DNA of 48,358 nt, taken from Prolixibacteraceae bacterium. Lineage in GTDB: Bacteria > Bacteroidota > Bacteroidia > Bacteroidales > Prolixibacteraceae. A program made the translations under genes and the position numbers. Location: NCBI GenBank assembly GCA_019163175.1, contig JAFLKN010000032.1, positions 1 to 48,358 on the forward strand, given 5' to 3'. Positions 8,513 through 15,809 of the stretch are shown here, piece after piece. Positions within the stretch are counted from its first letter, which is position 1; each line of letters starts with the position of its first letter. The notes under the pieces are model-generated. The model had not been told where the DNA came from and made no database searches. It was given only the letters and a program-made list of their open reading frames with translations.

Positions 8513-10716
8513 GTCATCTGGATTTTTAAGTCGTTTGCGAGGATTTCAATTTCAAAAACTCCGCTTTCTTTTATATTAATCGTGAAATCGTATTTCTCAG
8601 TTTCCCGTCCGGCAATTCTTTTGGTGATTCCTGAAATCATTTTCAAATCGCCCGACGATAGTATGTCGCCCGATTTTTTGATTTCGAGCGTGTAATCCAC
8701 CTTCAGGAATAAATAAACCGGGGCAATAAAATCCTGAAGAAATTTCAGCAAACCGCCAAACATCATATTTACCGGAACCTGATCGCGAATGCTGCTGTTG
8801 GGCAAAAAACCCAGCGGAACTTTGAATATCGCCAGGAAAAACCAGTACAATGGGGTTTCCTTCTTTCCGGTGAAATTGGTGAAATAGTGCAGGTTTCCAT
8901 TGTTGTACAGGTAAGCCAGCGAACCGTCTTCGTCACTTTCGAGGTAAGTTGAATTGAAAACATCGGTATTCACTTTCCAGTTGAAATTGCTTTTATTAAT
9001 CTGGGTTTTGGTTTTAATGTTTTCCGTAATTATTTCACCTGAAATTCGTTGTCCGGGTATAAAATGCAATACTTTGGCCAACTGTTCATTTTTTACCGGA
9101 TTGGCAACAACCTGCCCTTTTTGTGGAAACGAAAACGTTTCGAAGGTGTATTTCTCTCCTTTTAAAAGATAATGTCCCAGCGGATAATCCAGCGTTGGTG
9201 AGGCAATGTAGGGTGTGGGCTGAAACTGAAAATGCAGGTGCGGATAAGGTGATCGACCCGAGTTCCCGCATTTCCCCAACAACTGCTCCTGTTTTACACG
9301 GTCGCCTTCTTTCACTTCAACCGAATGGTATTTTAAATGGCTAAGTTTTGAATAAATGGCTAAGCTGTGTTGAATAATTATGGTGTTGCCCCAATTATTT
9401 TTGGTGTCAACATCGCCAATTTTATTATCAGGAATAGAATTGACAACTTTGATGACTGTTCCTTCAAACGGTGCCGTGATCGACTTTCCGAAGCAGAAAT
9501 AGTCCTCCGGAAAATCGCCGCTTCCTTTAAATTGTTTGCCGTTTTTGTCGGTGATAATAAAGTCCCAGGCATTTTGCCAGGCACCTTTGTGCGTTATTTC
9601 ACCGTTATGTCCCTGACTTACTTCCCATTCGCCAAAAAAAGGAAGGGAAGCTGCAACTGGGAATCTGGCCGGAAACCGTTTCAGGTTGCCCGATTGCAAA
9701 TACAGATTTTTCTCCGGATTGCCCAACTGAACAGGTGTTTCAAGTAATCCTCCGGGCCGTTTTTCCCGAAGTTTCAAGGCGTAAAGAAACATCAGCACAA
9801 CCATGTTAAACGGCAGCGAATAGGGCGAGATATGAAAAACCTGAAAAAGATGCTGGGTGCTGATTGTGATTAAAACGACGGAAGGCAGCAGAATGATGAT
9901 CCAGGCATAACTTGTACGCCCCGGAATCAAATAATATCCGCCGAGTGCCACAGCCGTCAGGATATAATTGAAGCCAATAAATGTATAGCTCAACGAATTG
10001 AATTCGATACCGACAAGAATATAAAACAGGTACGAAACGGAGTAACCCAGAATGGAAAGTACAAACGTAATACGCGAATAAATCAGCAATCCGAATGAAA
10101 TGATGATCCCGGCAAGCAGCCCTTTCTGAAAAAAGATGGCTCCGAGCGAATAAAAATAAATCCGGATGAATGAAGAATCCACCAGCGCTTCCAACCAATT
10201 ATACAATTGAACCATGGTATGTCCGCCCAATCCGAATAGTTCGTTGTAGGTGTAGATTCCACGTTCGCTAATGTTCAGCGCGGTAAGTTCTCCGCCTGAT
10301 AATCCAATAATCCAGATGGTGACCAGAAACGGAATGCTTAAAAAAGGCAAACCGTATTTTCCGAGAACTCCCTGAAAAACAATGGTCAGGAAGAAACAGG
10401 TAATGGCAGAAATAGCAACCAGTACATATAGTTCGAGCGAAGGCTGAAAGGCCAGACCAACTCCCAATCCGACCAGCAAGCTGTTAAAACCGTACAAACC
10501 CGATTTCAGGAAATAGGTGTTGTAACCCAATTTATAGGCCAGCAGATTTGCAACAGCAACTGCAATCAATCCACCAATTCCGGCGCCATAATCGAAGAAG
10601 CTGATGAGCACCAAAAAGGCAGCCAACACTTTGGATGTGGAAAAAAATATCTGCGAATAACTGTTTAACACAGAATCCAGAAAGTCCTTGCCAATTATAT
10701 TCTTGGTTTTATCCAT
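8497..10716 (-). CDS. Urea-transporter-like channel fused to an M23 metallopeptidase
   Basis: I chose the ATG at 10716 (MDKTKNIIGKDFLDSV); the in-frame ATG 15 codons earlier adds a poor leader. The 739-aa protein has two parts. Residues ~1-320 form ~10 membrane segments with urea-transporter (UT family) signatures: SGLYGFNSLLVGLGVGLAF, and GLPFLSIPFLVTIWII, which matches the P-x-L-T-x-P-F-x-x-x-x-W pore motif; a second, weaker pseudo-repeat follows (SLSYTFIGFNYILTAVALGG). Residues ~360-520 form an M23 LytM-like domain with zinc ligands H376 and D385 (HKGAWQNAWDF, HX8D), H493/H495 (PHLHFQ) and the glycine-rich WGNTIIIQH strand. A C-terminal ~200-residue region (DUF-like, beta-rich) is unassigned. 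All expected zinc ligands are present, so the peptidase is probably active. It is not a simple ureolysis gene: no urease is nearby. Confidence 0.8.
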   Translation of the reverse strand: MDKTKNIIGKDFLDSVLNSYSQIFFSTSKVLAAFLVLISFFDYGAGIGGLIAVAVANLLAYKLGYNTYFLKSGLYGFNSLLVGLGVGLAFQPSLELYVLVAISAITCFFLTIVFQGVLGKYGLPFLSIPFLVTIWIIGLSGGELTALNISERGIYTYNELFGLGGHTMVQLYNWLEALVDSSFIRIYFYSLGAIFFQKGLLAGIIISFGLLIYSRITFVLSILGYSVSYLFYILVGIEFNSLSYTFIGFNYILTAVALGGYYLIPGRTSYAWIIILLPSVVLITISTQHLFQVFHISPYSLPFNMVVLMFLYALKLREKRPGGLLETPVQLGNPEKNLYLQSGNLKRFPARFPVAASLPFFGEWEVSQGHNGEITHKGAWQNAWDFIITDKNGKQFKGSGDFPEDYFCFGKSITAPFEGTVIKVVNSIPDNKIGDVDTKNNWGNTIIIQHSLAIYSKLSHLKYHSVEVKEGDRVKQEQLLGKCGNSGRSPYPHLHFQFQPTPYIASPTLDYPLGHYLLKGEKYTFETFSFPQKGQVVANPVKNEQLAKVLHFIPGQRISGEIITENIKTKTQINKSNFNWKVNTDVFNSTYLESDEDGSLAYLYNNGNLHYFTNFTGKKETPLYWFFLAIFKVPLGFLPNSSIRDQVPVNMMFGGLLKFLQDFIAPVYLFLKVDYTLEIKKSGDILSSGDLKMISGITKRIAGRETEKYDFTINIKESGVFEIEILANDLKIQMTCRNE

Positions 10717-10777
10717 ACTCTTAATACAAATCTTTTTATATATCCCATATCCAAAATACATTGATCGCCTTTTCTTT

Positions 10778-10942
10778 AAACCTTATTTTGAAGGGCAACC
10801 TCAGTAGCAATCCACGCTCATAACCTACAACCTTATTACCTTATTTGGGTTGATGTATTCAACTTTCATAAATAAGGTATTAAGGTTTGGTTCTATTAGT
10901 TGTTTCCTTTCTACTGAGGTTTTTTCTTTAAAAATAAGGTTT
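10778..10942. repeat. Triple-nested inverted repeat between decarboxylase and transporter/M23 genes
   Basis: Three inverted-repeat pairs are nested around one centre. The outer arm AAACCTTATTTT (10778-10789) pairs with 10931-10942 (12/12). The middle arm AACCTCAGTAG (10797-10807) pairs with 10911-10921 (11/11). The inner arm (18 nt, 10829-10846) pairs with 10870-10887 (17/18). The AACCTTATT word recurs in the outer and inner arms. It fills most of the 253-bp gap and could be a processing, attenuation or miniature mobile element. Confidence 0.8.
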
Positions 10943-10969
10943 TTAAAAACATTGTATTCAGGTTTTTGA

Positions 10970-12310
10970 TTAATTCCTTTTGGGATTTATCTCGCTATTT
11001 TTGAACGTTTCCAAACTTTCTTTTTTCCGGATGATCTGTGTTTTGCCGTCGTTGTCGATCAAAACTACGTTCGGACGATAGGTAATAAATTGCATCGATT
11101 GCGTGATGTTGTACGCGCCAACCCGTTCAACAACCAACTGTTCGCCGGTTTTTACCTGCGGAAATACAATGGCATCGCGGACCACATCGATATTCATACA
11201 CAATGGGCCGTAAATAGTTGATTCTTCCGCATGTCCCAATTCGCGTGTTGGATAGACTCCCAAATTGTACCAGAAGGATGTAAACAACAAATTTACCCCA
11301 GCATCAATGACCATCGAACGTCTTCCGTCGTTCAATCGTTTGTTTGCAATTACCGTGGTTAGCAAATAGCCTGCGTCGTCGATTAAAGCGCGTCCGGTTT
11401 CAAGAAACAATACCGGTAAGTTTTCGTGCGGAATTTCAGAAGAAATCAACGCATTTGAAATGGCTTCGGCGTAATCGTCGAACGACGGACAGGTTTCGTT
11501 ACCCGGCATGTAGGCGCCTTTTAAAGTGTTTTTTGAAGCAAAACCGCCTCCCAAATCGATGTATTTTAGCCAATAATCAAACTTGCGGTGAATGGCCATA
11601 TAAAGGTTTGCCAATTTTGAAGCCGCAATGGCATAAGCTGTTTGAGCCATGATGTATGTTCCGATGTGCGTATGCAATCCAATCAGTTCAAGGCTTTCGG
11701 CCAGCATAATCCGGTTGATGGCATTCCAGGCATCGCCATTTTCGTAGTTAAAACCAAAACGATCCCAAATCGGATAAACTCCGGCATCCAGATTTACCCG
11801 GATAGCCACCCTGGCTTTCATCTGCAATTCCCGACTCGTTTCTATCAACAAATAAAGTTCGTCGAAATGGTCGATGTGGATACACGCATTGTTTTTAATC
11901 GCCATGATCAAATCGTCCTTCGATTTATCGGGTCCGTTGAACAAAATCTGAGAACCATTCACCCCATTCGAAAGGGCTTTTTCAAACTCAAAGCCTGAAA
12001 CTACCTCAGCCCATGAACCTTCGTCGTGAAAAATACTGCAAACGGCATCGAGGTAATTGGTTTTGTACGACCAGGCAAACTGAACCTTTGGATACCGGTT
12101 TTCGAATGCCCGTTTCGCATCAGCAAACACTTCGCGAATGGTCTTTTCAGAAATAACAAAAAGCGGTGACCCATATTCTTCGATTAACGACGAGACTTTG
12201 ATCCCATCGATTTCGGAAATTACTTTTTGTTTTACAGGCAATCCGAATTTACTTGGCATTCCCGCATTAATCTTACTTATTGACGGTTTATCGTATTTTA
12301 ATTTTTCCAT
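10970..12310 (-). CDS. PLP-dependent decarboxylase, fold III (LysA/diaminopimelate-decarboxylase-like)
   Basis: The ATG at 12310 is preferred to an in-frame TTG three codons upstream. The 446-aa protein is an alanine-racemase-fold decarboxylase. The PLP lysine is K83 in FAWSYKTNYLDAV. HTHIGTYI gives the His that stacks on PLP, LGGGFASK the phosphate-binding glycines, FLETGRALI the E-x-G-R motif (Thr where LysA usually has Pro), YGPLCMNIDVV the active-site Cys C371 contributed across the dimer, and VGAYNITQSMQF the final PLP contact. In LysA the Cys motif is followed by Glu-Ser (C-E-S); here it is C-M-N, so the substrate is probably not meso-diaminopimelate. The gene follows the ATP-grasp gene by 14 nt and must be co-transcribed. 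It would decarboxylate an amino acid or a conjugate made by the ligase; substrate unknown. Confidence 0.85.
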   Translation of the reverse strand: MEKLKYDKPSISKINAGMPSKFGLPVKQKVISEIDGIKVSSLIEEYGSPLFVISEKTIREVFADAKRAFENRYPKVQFAWSYKTNYLDAVCSIFHDEGSWAEVVSGFEFEKALSNGVNGSQILFNGPDKSKDDLIMAIKNNACIHIDHFDELYLLIETSRELQMKARVAIRVNLDAGVYPIWDRFGFNYENGDAWNAINRIMLAESLELIGLHTHIGTYIMAQTAYAIAASKLANLYMAIHRKFDYWLKYIDLGGGFASKNTLKGAYMPGNETCPSFDDYAEAISNALISSEIPHENLPVLFLETGRALIDDAGYLLTTVIANKRLNDGRRSMVIDAGVNLLFTSFWYNLGVYPTRELGHAEESTIYGPLCMNIDVVRDAIVFPQVKTGEQLVVERVGAYNITQSMQFITYRPNVVLIDNDGKTQIIRKKESLETFKNSEINPKRN

Positions 12311-12324
12311 GACTTCCAACTATT

Positions 12325-13371
12325 TTAAATTTCTCCATTCATTGCAATTGTTTCAAACTTCTCGAGATCGACAATAATGTCATACGAATAGCGCACAAAC
12401 ATTTTTCCTGACTTATAGGTTTCCATTGGAGCAACCTCTTGTCCCAATGCAAGTTTTACCAAAGCTTCCGGAATATTTTGTCCAGCGCCAACCGCCAGGT
12501 AAACCCATGCCGGAATACGAGGATTAATCTCGATGAGGTAATATTCGCCTTTTACCGTTTTTATCAGTTCGAGCTCCATTCCGCCTTTCCATTTGGTCTG
12601 ACGGATGAGGCTTCGGGTAATTTCCAACATTTTATCGTCGGAAAGTGTAATTCCGCCCCATGCTTTTCCCTTGTCGGTAATGTATTGTTTGCGCATGGGC
12701 ACCGCTGCAATGGTATTTCCCTGCCCATCGCCCAACGCGATTACGTTTACCTCGGTGCCTTTCACAAATTCCTGAATAATAACAGGCAAGCCCCATTTCG
12801 CCGAAACCTTATTGAAGGACTGTTTTACCTGTTCGGTATTGTAAGCGGTATAGGCATCATAGAATTTCCCTTTGACCATTACCGGGTATTCAAATTTATC
12901 TTTGATTTCCGAAATCTGGTTTTGGCTGCCCAGGTTTATACTTGCCGGAACTTTTATCCCGTATTTTTCGCCATACTCCGGAAGTTTGTCTTTATCCCTT
13001 TCCTGAAACTGTTTGATCGTTGGCAGAAAAGTATGAATACCACTTTTCAGGAGCCGGTCTTCATTTTTCATGAACGAAAACAGTTCAGCATCGAAATTAG
13101 GGATCAATACATCGAATGGTTCGCGCTGGTGAATCTCTTCAATCCGATCGATCAGTTCGTCAGATCCTGCCGATGGATAAGGAATCTGGAATATTTTATC
13201 GCATAAACCTTCCATATAAATACCCGGTTCGAGCGTTTCGTATACCAAACCAATAATCCTGACTTCAAATTCGGTTGATTCCTTTAACGACCGGATTACC
13301 GGAACGCCGGGTCCCGGATTATCCGTGTTGTTAAGTCCTGTTACAGCGATTGTTATTTTTGTTTTCGACAT
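12325..13371 (-). CDS. ATP-grasp ligase (carbamoyl-phosphate-synthase-like fold)
   Basis: The 348-aa protein opens with a Rossmann-like preATP-grasp domain (TKITIAVTGLNN...PVIRSL, residues ~5-110). It continues with the ATP-grasp domain: YPVMVKGKFYDAYTAYN (ATP-binding Lys), VIIQEFVKGTEVNVIALGDG (hinge E-x-x-x-G-x-E), and GGMELELIKTVKGEYYLIEINPR (Mg-binding Glu and Glu-x-Asn). Members form amide or thioester bonds via an acyl-phosphate. The nearest architecture is CarB-like/DUF-type ligases that join amino acids or small acids rather than biotin carboxylase. It is adjacent to the decarboxylase (14 nt) and near a PqqD-like protein, which suggests ligation of an amino acid to a carrier or peptide. 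The actual substrates are unknown. Confidence 0.85.
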   Translation of the reverse strand: MSKTKITIAVTGLNNTDNPGPGVPVIRSLKESTEFEVRIIGLVYETLEPGIYMEGLCDKIFQIPYPSAGSDELIDRIEEIHQREPFDVLIPNFDAELFSFMKNEDRLLKSGIHTFLPTIKQFQERDKDKLPEYGEKYGIKVPASINLGSQNQISEIKDKFEYPVMVKGKFYDAYTAYNTEQVKQSFNKVSAKWGLPVIIQEFVKGTEVNVIALGDGQGNTIAAVPMRKQYITDKGKAWGGITLSDDKMLEITRSLIRQTKWKGGMELELIKTVKGEYYLIEINPRIPAWVYLAVGAGQNIPEALVKLALGQEVAPMETYKSGKMFVRYSYDIIVDLEKFETIAMNGEI

Positions 13372-13435
13372 GGTTGTGTTCTTATTTAATATGATTGACC
13401 GCTTACATAACTATTTGACATTTTGCATCAGTCAG

Positions 13436-13520
13436 TTGTGGTCATTTATTGTCATTCTGTTGTAATTCCCTCGCAACTTAATGACTACCAAATGACAATT
13501 GAATGACTTTTATGACATTG
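13436..13520. promoter_or_regulatory. Helically phased AATGAC/GTCATT array upstream of ATP-grasp gene
   Basis: In the 171-bp gap between the PqqD-like and ATP-grasp genes, GTCATT occurs at 13441 and 13451, and its complement AATGAC at 13480, 13491 and 13502, spaced 10, 11 and 11 bp. GTTG/CAAC (13459-13462, 13474-13477) completes an imperfect hairpin. The regular turn-length spacing looks like an operator array; a terminator-like hairpin of the PqqD-like gene is the alternative. Confidence 0.5.
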
Positions 13521-13542
13521 GGTAATATTACGGATATCCATA

Positions 13543-13806
13543 TTATTTAAAGTCGAGTGGATCTTCCTGCGAGGTGATCTGGTGATGTTTGATCAGGGCG
13601 ACAAATTCGTAAAAGTCTTTTTCAAAGGTCAGGTCGTCCAATTCATATTTTTCGAGAAACAGGCTTTTGATCGTGTCAAAATCATGACCCTGGGCTATCA
13701 GTTTTGTTAGTTCCAGTCCGGTCGGGTTTACATTAAACGAATCGCCGGTTCTTGAATTAAAAACAAATCCGTTGTCGCTAATTCTTACTTCTTCTGTTAT
13801 CTTCAT
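13543..13806 (-). CDS. PqqD-like small protein
   Basis: The start at 13806 (MKITEEVRISDNGFVFNS) is preferred to an in-frame ATG 14 codons upstream, because PqqD-family proteins begin right at this strand. The 87-aa product matches the PqqD fold: two N-terminal beta strands (VFNSRTGDSFNVNPTGLELTKLI), the usual 'hN-x-x-G' turn after which helix 1 starts, then a helical C-terminal half with the D-x-F-h-x-x-L-h pattern (FEKDFYEFVALIKHH). PqqD proteins bind peptide substrates (RRE fold) and present them to modifying enzymes, so a peptide-modifying role for this locus is plausible. No pqqA/B/C/E genes and no clear precursor peptide are visible. It is separated from the ATP-grasp gene by the 13441 repeat array. 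Confidence 0.7.
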   Translation of the reverse strand: MKITEEVRISDNGFVFNSRTGDSFNVNPTGLELTKLIAQGHDFDTIKSLFLEKYELDDLTFEKDFYEFVALIKHHQITSQEDPLDFK

Positions 13807-13902
13807 GATGTTTCTATTATTATGAATCAAAGATACTTCAATCAGCAAAAGAAGTTTTTACAAAATTTTGTAAATGTTTTACAAAATATGGTAATCCGTT
13901 AT

Positions 13903-14496
13903 TCAGTAAAGCTTATTGATTGATTTTTTGTGGGAAGCGGGGTCTTTTTTGAAGTCGGACAACGAAATTCCGGTAATGATTTTGAATTGATTGGAAAGGT
14001 GATGCGGGCTGCTGTAATCCATCATCCAGGCAATTTCGCTCAACGAAATTTTGTCTTCCATTGCCAGTTCTTTTACCCGTTCAATTTTTTGGAGGATGAT
14101 ATATTTTTCGAGGGTAATGGGTTCGACTTTCGAAAACAACTTCGATAAAGTCTGGTAGCTTCTACCCATTTTTTCAACCAGATATTCCGATTTCCGAACG
14201 ATAGAATCCACGTTATTCATGTAGTGGACGAGTTCAATAATGGTTTGTTTGATTTGCTCTACCACGATTTCATCTTTATCTCGGATTAGTCCCATCCCCA
14301 ATTCCTGCAACACTTCTTCAATCTGGCTTTTGCTTATTTTTTCAGGATCGTAAATTATAGTAGCTTCACCAAGTTTAACATCGAGTACAGTAACGCCAAG
14401 TCTGGTCAGATCTTCTTTAACCACACGAATACAGCTGGAACACACCATGTTCCTGATAAAGATTCGCTGGCCGGCATTGCTATTCTGTAATTCCAT
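13903..14496 (-). CDS. Heavy-metal-associated domain fused to AraC-type HTH regulator
   Basis: I start it at the ATG at 14496 (MELQNSNAGQRIFIR); a longer frame to 14619 exists but would run through a 14-bp hairpin arm. The 197-aa protein has an HMA-like domain at residues ~10-75: RIFIRNMVCSSCIRVVKEDL, with metal ligands C19 and C22 (M-x-C-x-x-C), a beta-alpha-beta spacing, and EATIIYDPEKISKSQIEEVLQEL. The C-terminal ~110 residues form an AraC/XylS DNA-binding domain (KIERVKELAMEDKISLSEIAWMMDYSSPHHLSNQFK). The metal domain is that of copper chaperones and CopZ-type ATPases, so this looks like a Cu(I)-sensing transcription factor. Upstream genes code for envelope stress proteins. No DNA target is proven. 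Confidence 0.75.
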   Translation of the reverse strand: MELQNSNAGQRIFIRNMVCSSCIRVVKEDLTRLGVTVLDVKLGEATIIYDPEKISKSQIEEVLQELGMGLIRDKDEIVVEQIKQTIIELVHYMNNVDSIVRKSEYLVEKMGRSYQTLSKLFSKVEPITLEKYIILQKIERVKELAMEDKISLSEIAWMMDYSSPHHLSNQFKIITGISLSDFKKDPASHKKSINKLY

Positions 14497-14587
14497 GATT
14501 GAATTAAAAGTATACTCAAAATGCAAGTTAGTAAATTCAACGTATTGTTCGTCACTGAAATTCCTAATTTGCCTGTCATAATATTTA

Positions 14588-14633
14588 AACATGAAAAGAT
14601 TCCACCTTAATTCAGGCAAAATCTTTTCATGTT
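14588..14633. terminator. 14-bp perfect hairpin between DUF2202 gene and HMA-AraC gene
   Basis: AACATGAAAAGATT (14588-14601) and AATCTTTTCATGTT (14620-14633) are exact inverse complements around an 18-nt loop. On the minus strand the hairpin follows the DUF2202 stop by 39 nt and is followed by TAAATATTAT, so it is most likely a terminator; an operator of the HMA-AraC regulator is the alternative. Confidence 0.7.
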
Positions 14634-14671
14634 CAAATCACTATTCGTATAAATCCGTATCGGAATTATTC

Positions 14672-15325
14672 TTACAGCACAACTCCCCGAACTTTCAGGT
14701 TCCATGTAAAAGCTTTCAGGTGGGCTTCCGATCCTTTCAATAAATTGCCATAGACCATTTTTACTGATGTGTTTTGTACCGACAAAAGTTCCTTTTTTAG
14801 ATCAGCTATGTCAGTCTGTTCTATCAGAACACCAACTTTTAATGCATCAGCTACTGAAAGATTTCCCATAGTAATCAATTGATTGTAAATTTCAGCGATA
14901 CGAGTGTTTTTATATTCACCTGGATTATTGGTGCTGTTGTCGGTAATTTTAAACCCTGCCATTAATCTCAACACCGCCGACATATGCGCATTTTCACTTT
15001 TCGTAATATTTTTAAATACCGGCAATTTATATTTATCATACAGATAAGTGTATACATCGCGTGCCATTTTTTCTTCTTCGCGCATAAAAAGCAATCCGGC
15101 GGTTTCAGTTTCAGTTATCGTGCCTGTAATTGTACATGCAGGAATTGGTACATCGGCTATTGTTCCGGTTAAAATACAGGTAGCTGGTATGGTCCCGCTT
15201 TTTAATTCTTCACTATCGGTGTTCATCGATACGGTTTCATCTGTATCGATTCCTTTTGAACATGAACTAGGCAATACAAGTGCTCCCAGAATTGCCAATG
15301 ATGCTAAAAAATGTCTTGTTTTCAT
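14672..15325 (-). CDS. DUF2202 ferritin-like lipoprotein
   Basis: The 217-aa product has an SPII signal (MKTRHFLASLAILGALVLPSSC). After a low-complexity linker with repeats of CILTGTIADVP/CTITGTITETE it shows the DUF2202 ferritin-like core: LLFMREEEKMARDVYTYLYD, then FKNITKSENAHMSAVLRL. These place Glu and E-x-x-H metal ligands on a four-helix bundle, and a second E/H set lies near GSEAHLKAFTWNL. Members are thought to bind iron or another metal in the envelope. Here the lipoprotein lies directly upstream of an HMA-AraC metal regulator and downstream of an ECF stress unit, which agrees with a metal-buffering job. Two Cys in the linker (ATCIL and PACTI) flank the metal core. Confidence 0.8.
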   Translation of the reverse strand: MKTRHFLASLAILGALVLPSSCSKGIDTDETVSMNTDSEELKSGTIPATCILTGTIADVPIPACTITGTITETETAGLLFMREEEKMARDVYTYLYDKYKLPVFKNITKSENAHMSAVLRLMAGFKITDNSTNNPGEYKNTRIAEIYNQLITMGNLSVADALKVGVLIEQTDIADLKKELLSVQNTSVKMVYGNLLKGSEAHLKAFTWNLKVRGVVL

Positions 15326-15369
15326 GATGTTTGTTTTTTAATTGTTGAACATTTATTGATTGAGAACTA

Positions 15370-15672
15370 TTATCTTGTGCGGGCTTCGAAGGTGTCGCAA
15401 ACGCCATTTTTGTTGGTGTCAACAAAGTTTTTACCTTTTCCCTTACCCTGTCCTTGTCCATTTCCGGTACCATCTTTTTTCCCTTTTTGTGCGCCTGATT
15501 TGCCGGCTCCCTGCTTATCGCAAATACCATCCTTGTTGCTGTCAACAAAGGCCGCTCCTTTGCCGGTTCCTTTACAATTACCATTTCCTTTTCCGCATTG
15601 TGGGTTTTGTGCACTTGCAAAAGTTGTTAGAGCCACAATGGCCAATCCTGTTAAAAAAATCTGTGCTTTCAT
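15370..15672 (-). CDS. Small secreted protein with two calcium-loop-like repeats
   Basis: The 100-aa product has a signal peptide (MKAQIFLTGLAIVALTTFASA). The mature part is Gly/Lys-rich with two copies of a 12-residue loop, FVDSNKDGICD and FVDTNKNGVCD, in D-x-N-x-D/N-G-x-C-D form. This is the calcium-binding loop of thrombospondin type-3 and dockerin repeats. Between them lie GKGKGKG-like basic stretches (GQGQGKGKGKNF). A structural or calcium/metal-responsive periplasmic role is possible. It lies inside the minus-strand gene series from 17876 to 13903, probably the same regulon. Low-complexity composition limits homology-based calls. Confidence 0.6.
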   Translation of the reverse strand: MKAQIFLTGLAIVALTTFASAQNPQCGKGNGNCKGTGKGAAFVDSNKDGICDKQGAGKSGAQKGKKDGTGNGQGQGKGKGKNFVDTNKNGVCDTFEARTR

Positions 15673-15809
15673 CCGAGTATATTTTATTTTTTATTTGCCG
15701 GATGGAACTCGCATGTGAGACTGCCATCCTTATTTATGTTTAACGAACATGCTCGTTTCATAATCTTTGTTTTTAATTGTTTAACCTCTATTCTTTTGAA
15801 AAATTGAAT

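Noticed and set aside
8497-10716. Urea catabolism gene cluster
   Set aside because: The N-terminal half is UT-like, but no urease, urea amidolyase or nickel genes are near, and the protein is fused to a peptidase.
12439-13206. 255-codon frame antisense to the ATP-grasp gene
   Set aside because: It is the complement of a well-supported ATP-grasp gene, with Phe- and Arg-rich shadow composition and no motifs.
13543-13806. Pyrroloquinoline quinone biosynthesis operon
   Set aside because: Only a PqqD-like protein is present; no PqqA precursor, PqqC, PqqE radical SAM or PqqB gene lies in the window.
15311-15743. Two overlapping plus-strand frames (135 and 127 codons) over the calcium-loop gene
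   Set aside because: They are Pro/Phe/Leu-rich reverse images of the repeat-rich calcium-loop gene.
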